Below the pieces are notes generated by a model, which was given only the letters and a program-made list of their open reading frames with translations, did no database searches and was not told the DNA's origin. Shown here piece after piece: positions 52,148 through 61,049 of a stretch of DNA of 64,000 nucleotides; position 1 is the stretch's first letter; every line of letters starts with the position of its first letter. This DNA is from Amycolatopsis sp. (GTDB taxonomy: Bacteria; Actinomycetota; Actinomycetes; Mycobacteriales; Pseudonocardiaceae). The DNA is taken from positions 1 to 64,000 of the forward strand of contig NZ_JAODNM010000062.1 in the NCBI RefSeq assembly GCF_025464955.1, in the 5' to 3' direction. Position numbers and translations under genes: made by a program.

Positions 52148-54190
52148 TTAGTGCGCGGGGACTTCGAGCAGATCGGGGACGTCCGACAGGTTCTCCAGAA
52201 CCGCGCCGAGCGTCGCGTTCACCCGCTCCTGCGCGGCCGTCGGCGTTGACGCCGGGCTGTGCCACTGGGTCGCCTGCAGTGCCTGGCTCAGGGTGTCGAG
52301 CTGACGCTGAATGGTCGGCAGCAGCTGCGGCGCGCGAGGCGTGAGCAGCGGCTCGAGCTCGCCGAGGACGACTTCGGTGCCCTGGACGTCGGCGTAGGTC
52401 TCCTGGTACGCCGCGCCGGAACCTTCGTCGGTCAGGCCGTTCAAGTGGTCCCGCAGCGCGTCTTCGAGGATCTCGTGCGCGCGGATCGGCATGTCCGTGG
52501 GATCGATGGTCAACTGCGGCAACTTGCCCTGCAACGTGGTGATGTCGCTGGTGAGCGCGTCGGCCACGGGGAGCAGCGCGACCGCGGACTGACCGTGCCA
52601 GAGGCCGTATTCCAGGCGGTGCAGGCCGGTGAACCCGCTGTCGTTCACGCCGTTGGGCAGGGCCTGCGGCAGCCCGTCGATGGCGTCACCCGAGTCGCCG
52701 AAGCTGTCGTACGCGGCGCCGACCTGCTCCCAGGTGAGTTGCGCCGCCAGCCAATCCCGTTGTGCCGCCGGGAGTTGCCCGCTCGCCAGGTCCACGCGGA
52801 TCGTCGCGACCTGGCTGAGCAGCGTGACCAGCTTCGGCCTGACGTAGCCCTGGTATGCGGTCGCAGCCGGCTGCAGGTCGTCGGTGGTCACCGGTTTGAC
52901 CGCGGCCGGCGGAGCCTGGGCGGTGTCTCCGGAGATCTGGAGCGTTGCCGACGTCATGTCGGGCAGGCCGTCGGCGAGGCAGCGCCAGAAGTAGCCGCCC
53001 GTGGTGAGGCCGGTCGACAGGGTCTCCTGGGTGGCCGGGCCGAGCGTCTCGATCTCGGCGGCGATGCCCTGGGTGGCGGCTTGGACGAGGTTGACCTCGA
53101 CGGTGTGGCCCGACTTGTTCACCACGGTGTAGGACTGCGATCCGGCGCCGGTGGCAGACCAATCGGGTGCGCAGGCCGACGCCGTGACCTGGATCTGCTG
53201 CGAGCCCGCGGTGGCTTTGCCTGGCGCGAACAGGATCAGCGCGCCGGCCGCGACCGGAGGTACGACCAGCGCGGCAGCCACCGCGGTGACGACCCAGCGT
53301 CGCGCGGGCGGGGCCTTCACCAGAGCGGGCTCGGACTCTGCGGGAGGGGGCGCTGGTGCCGACGAACTCGCCTGCAGGAAGACGAACAGCACGCTGGCCA
53401 GGTAGACGACGTAAGCGATCACCTGCAGCCAGGTCATCTTCGGCGACAGCTCGGTGACGCCGGTGATGATCGACGCCCACCACGACGACGCGTCGATGTG
53501 CTGGGACAGGTCGAACGCGACCCAGGTGTGTCCCGGCAGGATTCCGGCGTCCTGCAGGTCGCCGAGACCGTAGGCCAACACCCCGGCGGCGATCACGATC
53601 AGCAGTGCGGCGGTGCGGTTGAAGAACACGCCGAGCTGGATGCGCACGGTACTGCGGTAGAGCAGCACGCACAGCACGACGGCCAGCGCGATGCCGACAG
53701 CGGCGCCGATCAGCGGGGCGACGGTCTGCCCGGACGCCTGCGCGGCGGTGAACAGGAACAACGCCGTCTCGACGCCTTCGCGGCCGACGGCGAGGAACGC
53801 GGTCAGGGCGAGCGCGGCGGTGCTGATCTTCAGGGCGGTCGCGACCTTGGCCCGCAACTCGCCAGAAAGCGAACGGGCGGTGCGGCGCATCCAGAAGATC
53901 ATCGCGGTGACGAGGACCACGGCGATCACGCTGAGGGAGCCGCCCAGTGCTTCCTGCCCGGTGGTCGACAGGATCGAGCGGTAGAACGTGAGCACGGCGC
54001 CGAAACTGAGCGCCAGCACGACGGCGGCCACTACGCCCAGCCAAATCGGCGCGGTGGAAATCCGGCGACCGGCCGGGGTGTCGGAAAGGCCCGTTTTGCG
54101 GATGGCGGCGACCAGAATGCTCACCACGAGCCCCGCTTCCAGCCCTTCCCGCAACCCGATCAACAGGTTCGGCAGCGCGTAAGCCCACAT
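52148..54190 (-). CDS. EfeU-EfeO fusion: FTR1 iron permease with EfeO domains
   Basis: A 680-residue fused iron importer. Residues 1-275 are an FTR1/EfeU permease with seven transmembrane segments and both iron-binding signatures, REGLE at 14-18 and REGVE near 138. After a single segment (VVTAVAAALVVPPVAAGALI) comes an EfeO cupredoxin-like domain (about 320-420, VVNKSGHTVEVNLV) and a peptidase-M75-like EfeO domain (about 430-680, with GLHRLEYGLWHGQSAVALLP). EfeU and EfeO are separate in E. coli. Starting ATG54190 has GGGAGGGAGG. An IdeR-like box lies 22 bases upstream. Confidence 0.92.
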   Translation of the reverse strand: MWAYALPNLLIGLREGLEAGLVVSILVAAIRKTGLSDTPAGRRISTAPIWLGVVAAVVLALSFGAVLTFYRSILSTTGQEALGGSLSVIAVVLVTAMIFWMRRTARSLSGELRAKVATALKISTAALALTAFLAVGREGVETALFLFTAAQASGQTVAPLIGAAVGIALAVVLCVLLYRSTVRIQLGVFFNRTAALLIVIAAGVLAYGLGDLQDAGILPGHTWVAFDLSQHIDASSWWASIITGVTELSPKMTWLQVIAYVVYLASVLFVFLQASSSAPAPPPAESEPALVKAPPARRWVVTAVAAALVVPPVAAGALILFAPGKATAGSQQIQVTASACAPDWSATGAGSQSYTVVNKSGHTVEVNLVQAATQGIAAEIETLGPATQETLSTGLTTGGYFWRCLADGLPDMTSATLQISGDTAQAPPAAVKPVTTDDLQPAATAYQGYVRPKLVTLLSQVATIRVDLASGQLPAAQRDWLAAQLTWEQVGAAYDSFGDSGDAIDGLPQALPNGVNDSGFTGLHRLEYGLWHGQSAVALLPVADALTSDITTLQGKLPQLTIDPTDMPIRAHEILEDALRDHLNGLTDEGSGAAYQETYADVQGTEVVLGELEPLLTPRAPQLLPTIQRQLDTLSQALQATQWHSPASTPTAAQERVNATLGAVLENLSDVPDLLEVPAH

Positions 54191-54211
54191 CGAGCCTCCC
54201 TCCCCGCAAAG

Positions 54212-54230
54212 TCAAGTAAGGCTAACTTAA
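54212..54230. promoter_or_regulatory. IdeR/DmdR-type iron box
   Basis: TTAAGTTAGCCTTACTTGA on the minus strand agrees with the iron-box consensus TTAGGTTAGSCTAACCTAA at 15 of 19 positions. It sits between the efe operon and the divergent cupin gene, so iron-dependent repression of the operon is expected and of the cupin possible. Confidence 0.8.
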
Positions 54231-54299
54231 TTCCTGGAGGTGTTTCCAGCGTGAGGGGGTGCCCTAAGCTGAAAGAAGCAGCGGACGAGGAGGTTGAAA

Positions 54300-54716
54300 A
54301 TGGAAAGCGATAACACAAGCAGTGTTTTCGACATATTCGAGGAAACTTCACTCTTACCGGACACAGCGGACACGATGTTGGTCGACAAGTACTTCGTCGA
54401 CAAGGCGACAGCCAGTGCCCGGATTTTTCGGATATATCGGGAGGTTCCGCTCCATTTTCACAACGAGTGCGACGAGCACCTCTACGTCGTCAGCGGACGC
54501 GGCACCTTTCACCTCGACGGCGAGGAGTACGAAGCCAAGCCGGGAATGTTCCTGTGCTTCGAGAAGAAGAAGGTCCACGGCTTTCCGCGGATAGTCGAGG
54601 AGCCGCTGGTGTTCCTGGCGATCGACGTTCCGCGCCGCCGACCGGACGACATCGTGTTCGTCGACCCCGACGCGGGCACCGCGGAAACTTTCATGGCCCG
54701 CAACAAGGCCGAATAG
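54300..54716 (+). CDS. Cupin-domain protein
   Basis: A 138-residue single-cupin protein. The metal-binding motif is HFHNECDEHLYVVSGRG (His, His-like and Glu ligands) near residue 58, and the second motif is PGMFLCFEKKKVHGFPRI. Such proteins may act as dioxygenases, isomerases or sensors; the substrate is unknown. GAGGAGG precedes ATG54300. It is divergent from the efe operon across the iron box. Confidence 0.85.
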   Translation: MESDNTSSVFDIFEETSLLPDTADTMLVDKYFVDKATASARIFRIYREVPLHFHNECDEHLYVVSGRGTFHLDGEEYEAKPGMFLCFEKKKVHGFPRIVEEPLVFLAIDVPRRRPDDIVFVDPDAGTAETFMARNKAE

Positions 54717-54791
54717 CTGCTGCGGACCGGTTCGGGCCGCAGATCGGGAAAAGACGTGGAGGCTCGGGTCCCAGCAGGGCACGATGTGCGC

Positions 54792-55646
54792 ATGCTGCTA
54801 CTCGTTCCGTCCGACGTCCTTCGACCGCGTCGTCCCGACGAGCATTTCGCCGAAGAGGCGCGTGCTGCCCGCGAGTGCGGTATCGATGTCGCGCTGGTCG
54901 ATCATGACGCGCTGACCAGGGCAGGTTGAGCCGCTGAAGCGGTACGCGGGGTGCCTGCGAGCGGAGATGCCGTCTACCGCGGCTGGATGCTGCGTGGTGA
55001 GCAGTACGCGGCGTTCGCTTTGGCGCTGGCAGCGCGCGGGGTCACTCTGCGCACCGATGCCGACCAGTATCAGCGAGCACACGAGTTACCGGGTTGGTAT
55101 GACCCGCTGGAGGCTGTCACCCCGCGTTCGACGTGGACCGTCGGTGATGAGCGTGCCGCGTTCGACCAAGCGCGTGGCGGTCTCGGCAGTGGTCCCGCTG
55201 TGTTGCGTGACTATGCGAAGTCGATGAAGCACTACTGGCACGAAGCAGCGTTCATCCCCGAGCTCGACGACGCGGACGCTGCCTGGGCTGTGGCGAACCG
55301 GTTCCGGCAGCTGCGCGACGACGACATGGTCGGCGGGTTCGTCCTTCGCGCTTTCGAGGACTTCACCTCGTCGGAGGTGCGCACCTGGTGGGTCGACGGT
55401 GTCTGCCGCCTGATCGGACCGCATCCTGACACGCCCGGCGACCCGCCGCCTGCCGAGCTCGACCTGGCCGCGGTCCAGCCGCTGGTCGCGGCGTTGGGGC
55501 TGCCATTCGTGACGGTGGACCTCGCGCTGCGGGCCGACGGTGCCTGGCGGGTCGTCGAACTGGGAGACGGCCAGGTCAGCGATCGGCCGGTCACCATTAC
55601 GCCGGAGGCGATGATCGCCATGCTTCGCAAGGACTTCGCCGGCTGA
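54792..55646 (+). pseudogene. ATP-grasp domain protein with in-frame TGA
   Basis: From ATG54792 the frame reads LLLVPSDVLRPRRPDEHFAE, then VALVDHDALTRAG, then TGA at 54927-54929, and continues in frame GDAVYRGWMLRGEQYAAFAL, LRTDADQYQRAHELPGWYDP and VVELGDGQVSD to 55646. The whole resembles a 284-residue ATP-grasp (DUF4343-like) protein, where the N-terminal strand and the RGWML segment belong together. CGA to TGA would explain the stop. A 231-residue product could start at GTG54951. ATP-grasp enzymes ligate a carboxylate to an amine; the target is unknown. Confidence 0.72.
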
Positions 55647-55665
55647 GACCCGTACTGTGGCGGGA

Positions 55666-57048
55666 ATGCAGGGGTGGATGGGCCGATTCTTCGGCAAGAC
55701 GGCGCCGGCGGGGGAGCCCCCGGTGTTCGCTTCGGGCCGTGACGACTACGACGTCGCGTACCGCAAGGCGATCGCGGACATCGCGGGTGACGTCGTGCGC
55801 GGCAAGTTCATCGCCGGACTGACCTGGAACCAGTTGTGGACCAGGGACACGGCGTACGCCGTCGACGCCGGGGCCGGTTTGGTGCATCCCGGTGTCGCCA
55901 TGGCCACCCTGCGGGACATGGCCAAACGCGGCCGGTACGGGGTGGTTTGGCGGCAGGACTCGTGCGGACATTTCGGCGGCTGGCCGAACCTGACTGACGC
56001 GATCGTCGGCGCGGTCGGGGCTTGGTCGGTCTATACGGCGTCCGGTGACCAGGAGTTCCTGCGGTGGAGCCACGACGTCACAAAGAATACCCTCGCCCGA
56101 GCTGAACGGGAGGTTTTCGACAGCTCCTCGGGGCTGTTCACCGGCTGCTCGACGTTCATGGAGTCCAACAGCGGCTATCCGGGGAAGTACGCCCACAAGG
56201 GTTCGCTGGTGGGGAAAACGAAGGCGCTCAGCACCAACTTGCTGCACTATCGGGGCTATGTCCTCGCCGCTCGGATGGGACGGCTGCTGGGGCAGGACGT
56301 CGGGTCTTTCGAAGTCAAGGCCGGGAAGCTGAAAGACGCGATCAACACGCGATTGTGGTGGCAGGACAAGGGCTACTACGCCTACTACGAGGACGAGGAC
56401 GGTGTGGCCTCGGATCGGATGGAGGCGACTGGCGAGTCCTTCGCGATCCTGTGGGGAGTCGCGGATTCTGTGAAAGCGGCGAGCATCCTGGCGAACACGC
56501 CCACCACGCCGCATGGAATCCCGTCGCTGTGGCCGCAGTATCCGGAATGGACGGACTACAGCAAACGCAGTGACTCCGACTTCTACCACAACGGCACGGT
56601 CTGGCCGTTCGTCCAGGCTTATTGGGCGAGGGCTGCTGTGTCTCAGCGAGACATCGTACGGTTCGGTGCTGAGCTGGACAGCCTGCTAGAACTGTCCAAG
56701 AAGGACACCACGTTTTCGGAGTTCTATCTGCCCGAGGACGGCAAGCCCGGCGGGTCGCCACGTCAGTTGTGGAGCGCGGCCGGCTATCTGTCCATGGTCC
56801 ACCACGGACTGTTCGGAATGGACTTCGAGGCGGACTCGATCCGTTTCGCCCCAGTCGTGCCACCCGGGTTCGATGGTCTGTCACTGACTGGGCTGCGCTA
56901 TCGCGGGATGACGCTGAACCTCGCTGTGGCTGGATCTGGTGTCGAGGCTGTGCGGTTCGAGTTGGATGGGGAACCTCGTGACGATCCCAGCATTCCGTCG
57001 GATCTGACTGGAGTGCACGAGGTTGTGATCAGTCTGGTTGACTCCTGA
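55666..57048 (+). CDS. Six-hairpin glycosidase (MGH1/trehalase-like)
   Basis: A 460-residue (alpha/alpha)6-barrel protein resembling MGH1-type glycoside hydrolases and amylo-alpha-1,6-glucosidase. Characteristic parts are LTWNQLWTRDTAYAVDAG near residue 52, YGVVWRQDSCGHFGGWPNLT near 95, FTGCSTFMESNSGYPGKYA and FYHNGTVWPFVQAYWARAA. No signal peptide is visible, so it is probably cytoplasmic. The exact start is unsure (ATG55666 or ATG55675; GTG55657 is also open). Its first codons lie 20 bases after the ATP-grasp gene, suggesting an operon. Confidence 0.83.
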   Translation: MQGWMGRFFGKTAPAGEPPVFASGRDDYDVAYRKAIADIAGDVVRGKFIAGLTWNQLWTRDTAYAVDAGAGLVHPGVAMATLRDMAKRGRYGVVWRQDSCGHFGGWPNLTDAIVGAVGAWSVYTASGDQEFLRWSHDVTKNTLARAEREVFDSSSGLFTGCSTFMESNSGYPGKYAHKGSLVGKTKALSTNLLHYRGYVLAARMGRLLGQDVGSFEVKAGKLKDAINTRLWWQDKGYYAYYEDEDGVASDRMEATGESFAILWGVADSVKAASILANTPTTPHGIPSLWPQYPEWTDYSKRSDSDFYHNGTVWPFVQAYWARAAVSQRDIVRFGAELDSLLELSKKDTTFSEFYLPEDGKPGGSPRQLWSAAGYLSMVHHGLFGMDFEADSIRFAPVVPPGFDGLSLTGLRYRGMTLNLAVAGSGVEAVRFELDGEPRDDPSIPSDLTGVHEVVISLVDS

Positions 57049-57095
57049 CGTTTTCGCTCGCTCGTTTGGTGGTGGGTTTCAAGCTGGCGCCGGAT

Positions 57096-57149
57096 GGGTG
57101 TTTCCGCTCCACGTAAGGGCTCTGGTGGTGTTCGGCAGCGGAAACACCC
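57096..57149. terminator. Inverted repeat, possible terminator
   Basis: GGGTGTTTCCGC and its exact inverted copy at 57138-57149 are separated by 30 bases. The pair lies between the convergent glycosidase and AHSA1 genes and could end transcription from either side. The 57,049-57,277 interval has no gene. Confidence 0.5.
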
Positions 57150-57277
57150 GCCAGGGGCGGAACCTCCGGTCGCCACACGCGCGTCGTCGCACTACTCGGG
57201 TGATCTTGTTCGCCGAGGTGTGTCGTGGTCGGTGGTCTAGATGCGTTGATGCAGGGTGTTGCCTGGAGAGGCGTCGG

Positions 57278-58168
57278 CTAGTTGATTGTCAGGAGTCCTT
57301 CCGGGATGCCTTCGAGCCGCACCTCGACCCACATGGTGCGCCAGTTCTTGTTTTCGTGGTAGCGGCGCAGTTCCGCCAGGCCGCCGAGCGCACCCAGCCA
57401 GCCGGCGTACGGCGGCCGGGTTTCGTCGAATCCACTTTGGACATAGGTCAGCCGGGTGTGCCCCGCCGAGTCGGCCAGCTCCCAGGACTCGACCATGTCG
57501 CCCCAGTCGACCGACATCGAACGGCCCGGCTGGATGTCGACGATGTGCGCGGGTTCGGTGTTCGCCTCGAAACCGCCCATCGCCCAGCGGCCGCCCGGGT
57601 ACAGCTCGGCGTCGACCTTCGCGCCGAACCATCGGGAGAACTGCTCCGGCTCGGTCAGCGACGCGTAAACCGCGAGCCGGTCGGCGTCGATCAGGATCTC
57701 GCCGCGCAGCACCGGGCTGGTGAAGTCGCACCGCGCGATGGGTTCCCGCCCTTCGGCGTAGTCAGCCAGGTTGGCCAGGGCCAGCGCCCAGTAGGTGTGC
57801 ATCAGACTGCGGTTGCTGGTGTCCGTCAGCAGCTCGGGCCAGCCGGTGACCTCGGTCTGGGTGAGCGTCAGCAGGGTCGATCCGCTGTCCCCGCCCGGTC
57901 CTGACTCGGCGGCCAGTCCAATGTCGACGGTCGTGGTGACGCCGTCGAGTTGCCAGTCGAAGCGCAGCGAGCTGTCATCGACGTGCAGCAGGCGCTGGTT
58001 CGGCCCTTCGCCGTCCGGGGTGAAGCGACCCCAGAACTGGTACCGGTCGGGCAGGTTCACCTCGGCGTGTTCGGTGAGCCAGACCTGCAGCGCCGCCGGG
58101 TCGGTGAGAGCGCGGTGTACCGCGAGCGGTGAGGCGGCGATCCGGATGCGCTTCTTCAACGTGCTCAT
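57278..58168 (-). CDS. Tandem AHSA1/SRPBCC-domain protein
   Basis: A 296-residue protein with two Aha1/START-like domains. The first (about 1-145) opens KKRIRIAASPLAVHRALTDP with ALQVWLTEHAEVNLP. The second (about 150-290) opens CDFTSPVLRGEILIDADRLA with EPEQFSRWFGAKVDAELYPG and GGRWAMGGFEANTE. AHSA1 proteins form hydrophobic ligand pockets. ATG58168 overlaps the stop of the ArsR-type regulator by 4 bases, the usual pairing in which the regulator controls the AHSA1 gene. Confidence 0.87.
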   Translation of the reverse strand: MSTLKKRIRIAASPLAVHRALTDPAALQVWLTEHAEVNLPDRYQFWGRFTPDGEGPNQRLLHVDDSSLRFDWQLDGVTTTVDIGLAAESGPGGDSGSTLLTLTQTEVTGWPELLTDTSNRSLMHTYWALALANLADYAEGREPIARCDFTSPVLRGEILIDADRLAVYASLTEPEQFSRWFGAKVDAELYPGGRWAMGGFEANTEPAHIVDIQPGRSMSVDWGDMVESWELADSAGHTRLTYVQSGFDETRPPYAGWLGALGGLAELRRYHENKNWRTMWVEVRLEGIPEGLLTIN

Positions 58169-58782
58169 CGATTTTCTCCTTGTCGGATGGTGTCTTCTTC
58201 GTCGTGGGGGCGGTCGGGGTAGCAGGCGACGGCGAGTTTGAACGCGTCGCCTTCGTCGCCGCCGTATTTGGTGAAGAGGTCCTGCAGGGCGGTCTTCAGG
58301 TCGGCCATGAACTCGGGGCGCCGGTCCGGTCGCACCCGGATCTCGCCGGAGACGCCGAGTGACGGCAGGTCCGCTTCGCTGTGCTGGCCTGCTTGGTGGG
58401 CCGCTTGGGTGTGGAGGTCGGCGACGTCGGACTGGACCTCTTCCATGAGGTCGAGGAGGTAGCCGAGGCTGGCTTCGTCACGTTGCTGGCGTTGGCCGAT
58501 CCGGCCGACGAGGCGCGGGGAGAGCCAGTAGGCGCGCGCGGTGGCCTGGTAGACACCCTCGTTGATGCCGCGCACCCGGCGCTCGTCGACCAGGGTGACG
58601 AGGCCGTGCTCGACGAGCCGCTTGACGTGGTAGTAGACGCGCTGCTGGGTCTGGTCCAGCCGAGCGGCGACCTCGGTGCACGAGCGCGGCTCGGCCAACT
58701 GCCGCAGTACCTCGATGCGCTGCGGTTTGAGCAGCGTCTCGGCCTGCTCGACGCGCTCCAGGTAGAGGAGGTCTCTGATCAC
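58165..58782 (-). CDS. ArsR-type helix-turn-helix regulator
   Basis: A 205-residue winged-helix regulator. Residues about 12-75 hold the DNA-binding domain (LLKPQRIEVLRQLAEPRSCT; VAARLDQTQQRVYYHVKRLV; GLVTLVDERRVRG). A coiled helix and an alpha/beta tail (VRPDRRPEFMADLKTALQDL) follow, longer than minimal ArsR proteins. GTG58782 begins immediately at an AT-rich repeated sequence with no Shine-Dalgarno motif, so translation may be leaderless or the start may be slightly different (an upstream ATG at 58818 is in frame). It is coupled to the AHSA1 gene. Confidence 0.82.
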   Translation of the reverse strand: MIRDLLYLERVEQAETLLKPQRIEVLRQLAEPRSCTEVAARLDQTQQRVYYHVKRLVEHGLVTLVDERRVRGINEGVYQATARAYWLSPRLVGRIGQRQQRDEASLGYLLDLMEEVQSDVADLHTQAAHQAGQHSEADLPSLGVSGEIRVRPDRRPEFMADLKTALQDLFTKYGGDEGDAFKLAVACYPDRPHDEEDTIRQGENR

Positions 58783-58815
58783 AAAAATTATTCTGTACGC
58801 AAAAATTACTTTTGT
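58781..58815. promoter_or_regulatory. AT-rich operator-like repeat at regulator start
   Basis: CAAAAATTA occurs twice 18 bases apart, and the ends ACAAAA/TTTTGT are inverted. This is very AT-rich for the region and overlaps the regulator start codon, so it is a good candidate for autoregulatory binding and contains the likely -10 region. Confidence 0.5.
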
Positions 58816-58846
58816 CAATTGGTCGACGACGACTTCGGTCGGGTGC

Positions 58847-59238
58847 CTAGACCAGCGTCGTGATGTAGCTGAGTAGGGCGTGGCGGACCTCGGCTCGGAC
58901 GGCGGCGCCGGCGGGTCGGCCCAGGGCGTACAGGCCGTTGGTGATGTTCATGATCATCCCGGCCGCGACGGTCCGGCGGTCATCCGACAAGTCCGGTGCC
59001 CCGCGGCGGAGGAGTACCACGATCCGGTCGTTGATCGCTTCGGCGACGCCGGGTGAACGTGTGACGCCCGGGGTCGACAGCAGGAACCCGAGCAGGCCCG
59101 GCGGGTCCTGGTTGAGGGGGGCGTGCACTTCGAGCGCGCGGTCGACGAGGTCGGCAGGGTCGAAGTCGGCGGTGACGGCGAGATGGGCATCCAGCACGTA
59201 CGGAATCGACCGCCACATCCGGTTCGGCCACTGGGTCA
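58847..59238 (-). pseudogene. TetR-family regulator, C-terminal fragment
   Basis: About 130 codons form a TetR ligand-binding domain (WPNRMWRSIPYVLDAHLAVT; LVDRALEVHAPLNQDPPGLL; RTVAAGMIMNITNGLYALGR) ending at 58847. The N-terminal helix-turn-helix is missing: upstream the frame runs antisense into monooxygenase sequence from about 59,240. The gene has lost its DNA-binding part, most likely by one deletion that also removed the start of the divergent monooxygenase. Confidence 0.65.
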
Positions 59239-59239
59239 C

Positions 59240-60169
59240 GCGGGCGTCCTGGTCCACAAGCGACTCGCCGTGGACGGTCGAGGTCACCCACGGCACGGAA
59301 TTCGCGCGGTACACGTGTTCGTTCCTCTACCTGTGCAGCGGCTACTACAGCGCAGACGTCGGGCACGTCGTCGACTTCCCCGGGCAGGAGGACTTCGGGG
59401 GCCGGATCGTGCACGTTGCGAACCGGATTCGCGCGTACCTGCCGTCAGAACTCGCATACCGGGTGATCCGGACGCGGAACATCGTGCGCGCCAACCTGTT
59501 CTACCAGTACTTCCGGCTGCGGCCCGCGCGTGCTGCCGCGCTCCTCCGGGGCGGAATTGCCCTTCAAGTCGGCGATTCGGTGCCGATCGACCCGCATTTC
59601 TCGCCCGACTACGCCCCTTGGGACCAGCGGCTTTGCCTGGTTCCCGACGGTGACCTGTTCAAGGCACTCAAGGCGAAGCGAGCGTCGATGGTCACCGATC
59701 GGATCGAACGGTTCACGCCTCGGGGCATCGAACTGGTCTCCGGCGAGGAACTCGACGCCGACATCATCGTGACCGCGACCGGCCTCAAGATGGTGTCCTT
59801 CGGGCAGATCAGCTTCGTCGTGGACGGCACGCCGGTGGACCCGGGCCGCACGTTGGCCTACCAGGGCATGATGTTCGACGGCGTCCCGAACCTCGCGTGG
59901 TCCGTCGGCTACACCAACCAGTCGTGGACCACGGCTACACGGAGTGTGCCCCGCGGGCCGGCGTGGATTCGGCGGGCGAAGGCAGGCCGTTGCTCGACCT
60001 GAGCTCCGGGTACATCAAGCGCGCCGCCGCCGAGCCGCCCAAGCAGGGCGTGCGCAAGCCGTGGCGGTCGACGCAGAACTACCCGCTCGACGTCGTCGCG
60101 CTGCGGTTCGGCACCAGAACCGGCGGATACCGTCGTCAGGAACGGGATTCGACGACTCCGGTAGGGTGA
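59240..60169 (+). pseudogene. Flavin-containing Baeyer-Villiger-type monooxygenase remnant
   Basis: An EthA-like monooxygenase without its FAD-binding N-terminus. It begins SWSTSDSPWTVEV and TCSFLYLCSGYYSADVGHVV, then jumps from FPGQEDFGGRIVH to PSELAYRVIRTRNIVRA, so the NADPH Rossmann motif (GSGATA) is deleted. It continues YAPWDQRLCLVPDGDLFKAL and DADIIVTATGLKMVSFGQIS to YTNQSWTT, then shifts frame to HGYTECAPRAG-like sequence that ends LDVVALRFGTRTGGYR and stops at 60169. At least three deletions have inactivated it. Confidence 0.75.
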
Positions 60170-60197
60170 AAATGTCGTCGACGCGAGAGCTGAACAC

Positions 60198-60848
60198 ATG
60201 CGTACTGATCTGGATCCCGAGGTCGTCGGCCCGGGAGCGTTCTATCGGCTGCTGACGTCCGTCGTCGTGCCCCGCCCGATCGCCTGGGTGTCGTCGCGGT
60301 CGGCGGCCGGGGTCGACAACCTCGCCCCGCATTCGTTCTTCACCGTGTCCTGTGTGGACCCGCCGATGGTGCAGTTCACCTCGATCGGGGTGAAGGACTC
60401 GCTGCTGAACATCCGGGAGACCGGCGAGTTCGTCGTCAACCTGGCCAACGAGTCGATGTTCGAGCAGATCAACGCGAGCGGCACGGACTTCCCCCGCGAC
60501 ATCAGCGAGTTCGACGCGGTCGGGCTCACCCGGGAAACCAGTTCCACGGTGAAGCCCTACCGGGTCGCGGAGTCGCCGGTCGCGCTCGAATGCCGCTTGG
60601 AGCGCGATATCGAACTCGGCAACTCCGGTAAGTCGATTGTCGTCATCGGCAGGGTCCTGCATGCGGCCATCGACGCGGACGTCTTTTCGCCGGACAGGTA
60701 CGGGGGCTCCCTGCCCTCGAGCGAGAAACTCCGTCCGCTGGCGCGACTCGGCGGCGACGAATGGTCCCGGCTCGGCGAAATCCTGACCATCGCGCGCATC
60801 CCGCATGCCAAGTGGCCTGGGCACTATAAGAACAAAAGCGACGAATAG
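60198..60848 (+). CDS. Flavin reductase-like FMN-binding protein
   Basis: A 216-residue FMN-binding split-barrel protein of the flavin reductase family. Signature parts are LTSVVVPRPIAWVSSRSAAG near residue 20, NLAPHSFFTVSCVDPPMVQF, and KDSLLNIRETGEFVVNLANE. Such proteins supply reduced flavin to monooxygenases or reduce substrates directly. It lies 28 bases after the monooxygenase remnant, which may have been its partner. The ATG has GAGAG upstream. Confidence 0.87.
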   Translation: MRTDLDPEVVGPGAFYRLLTSVVVPRPIAWVSSRSAAGVDNLAPHSFFTVSCVDPPMVQFTSIGVKDSLLNIRETGEFVVNLANESMFEQINASGTDFPRDISEFDAVGLTRETSSTVKPYRVAESPVALECRLERDIELGNSGKSIVVIGRVLHAAIDADVFSPDRYGGSLPSSEKLRPLARLGGDEWSRLGEILTIARIPHAKWPGHYKNKSDE

Positions 60849-61049
60849 CCGCGACGCTGGGACACACGACCAAGTTCATCGCGGGTGAGCGCCTGCTTGC
60901 CGTGCGTGGTCGGCGAACTCCCGGTCGCGGCACCTTCGCCATCTTCGGGTAGTGATCGGTGTCTCAAAGAGCACAGGTGTCACTCTTCCGTCAAGGACCA
61001 TCCGGTGGATGCTTACGCTGAGTTCCACAGTGGAATGGAGGCGGGTTCA

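Noticed and set aside
52259..54313. 684-codon plus-strand open frame
   Set aside because: Antisense to the EfeU-EfeO fusion, with Arg/Gly/His-rich low-complexity translation. The minus frame carries both REGxE motifs and membrane segments.
54927..54929. Selenocysteine reading of the in-frame TGA
   Set aside because: No selenocysteine insertion-type hairpin or selenoprotein family is apparent, and ATP-grasp proteins of this kind are not selenoproteins. A nonsense change is simpler.
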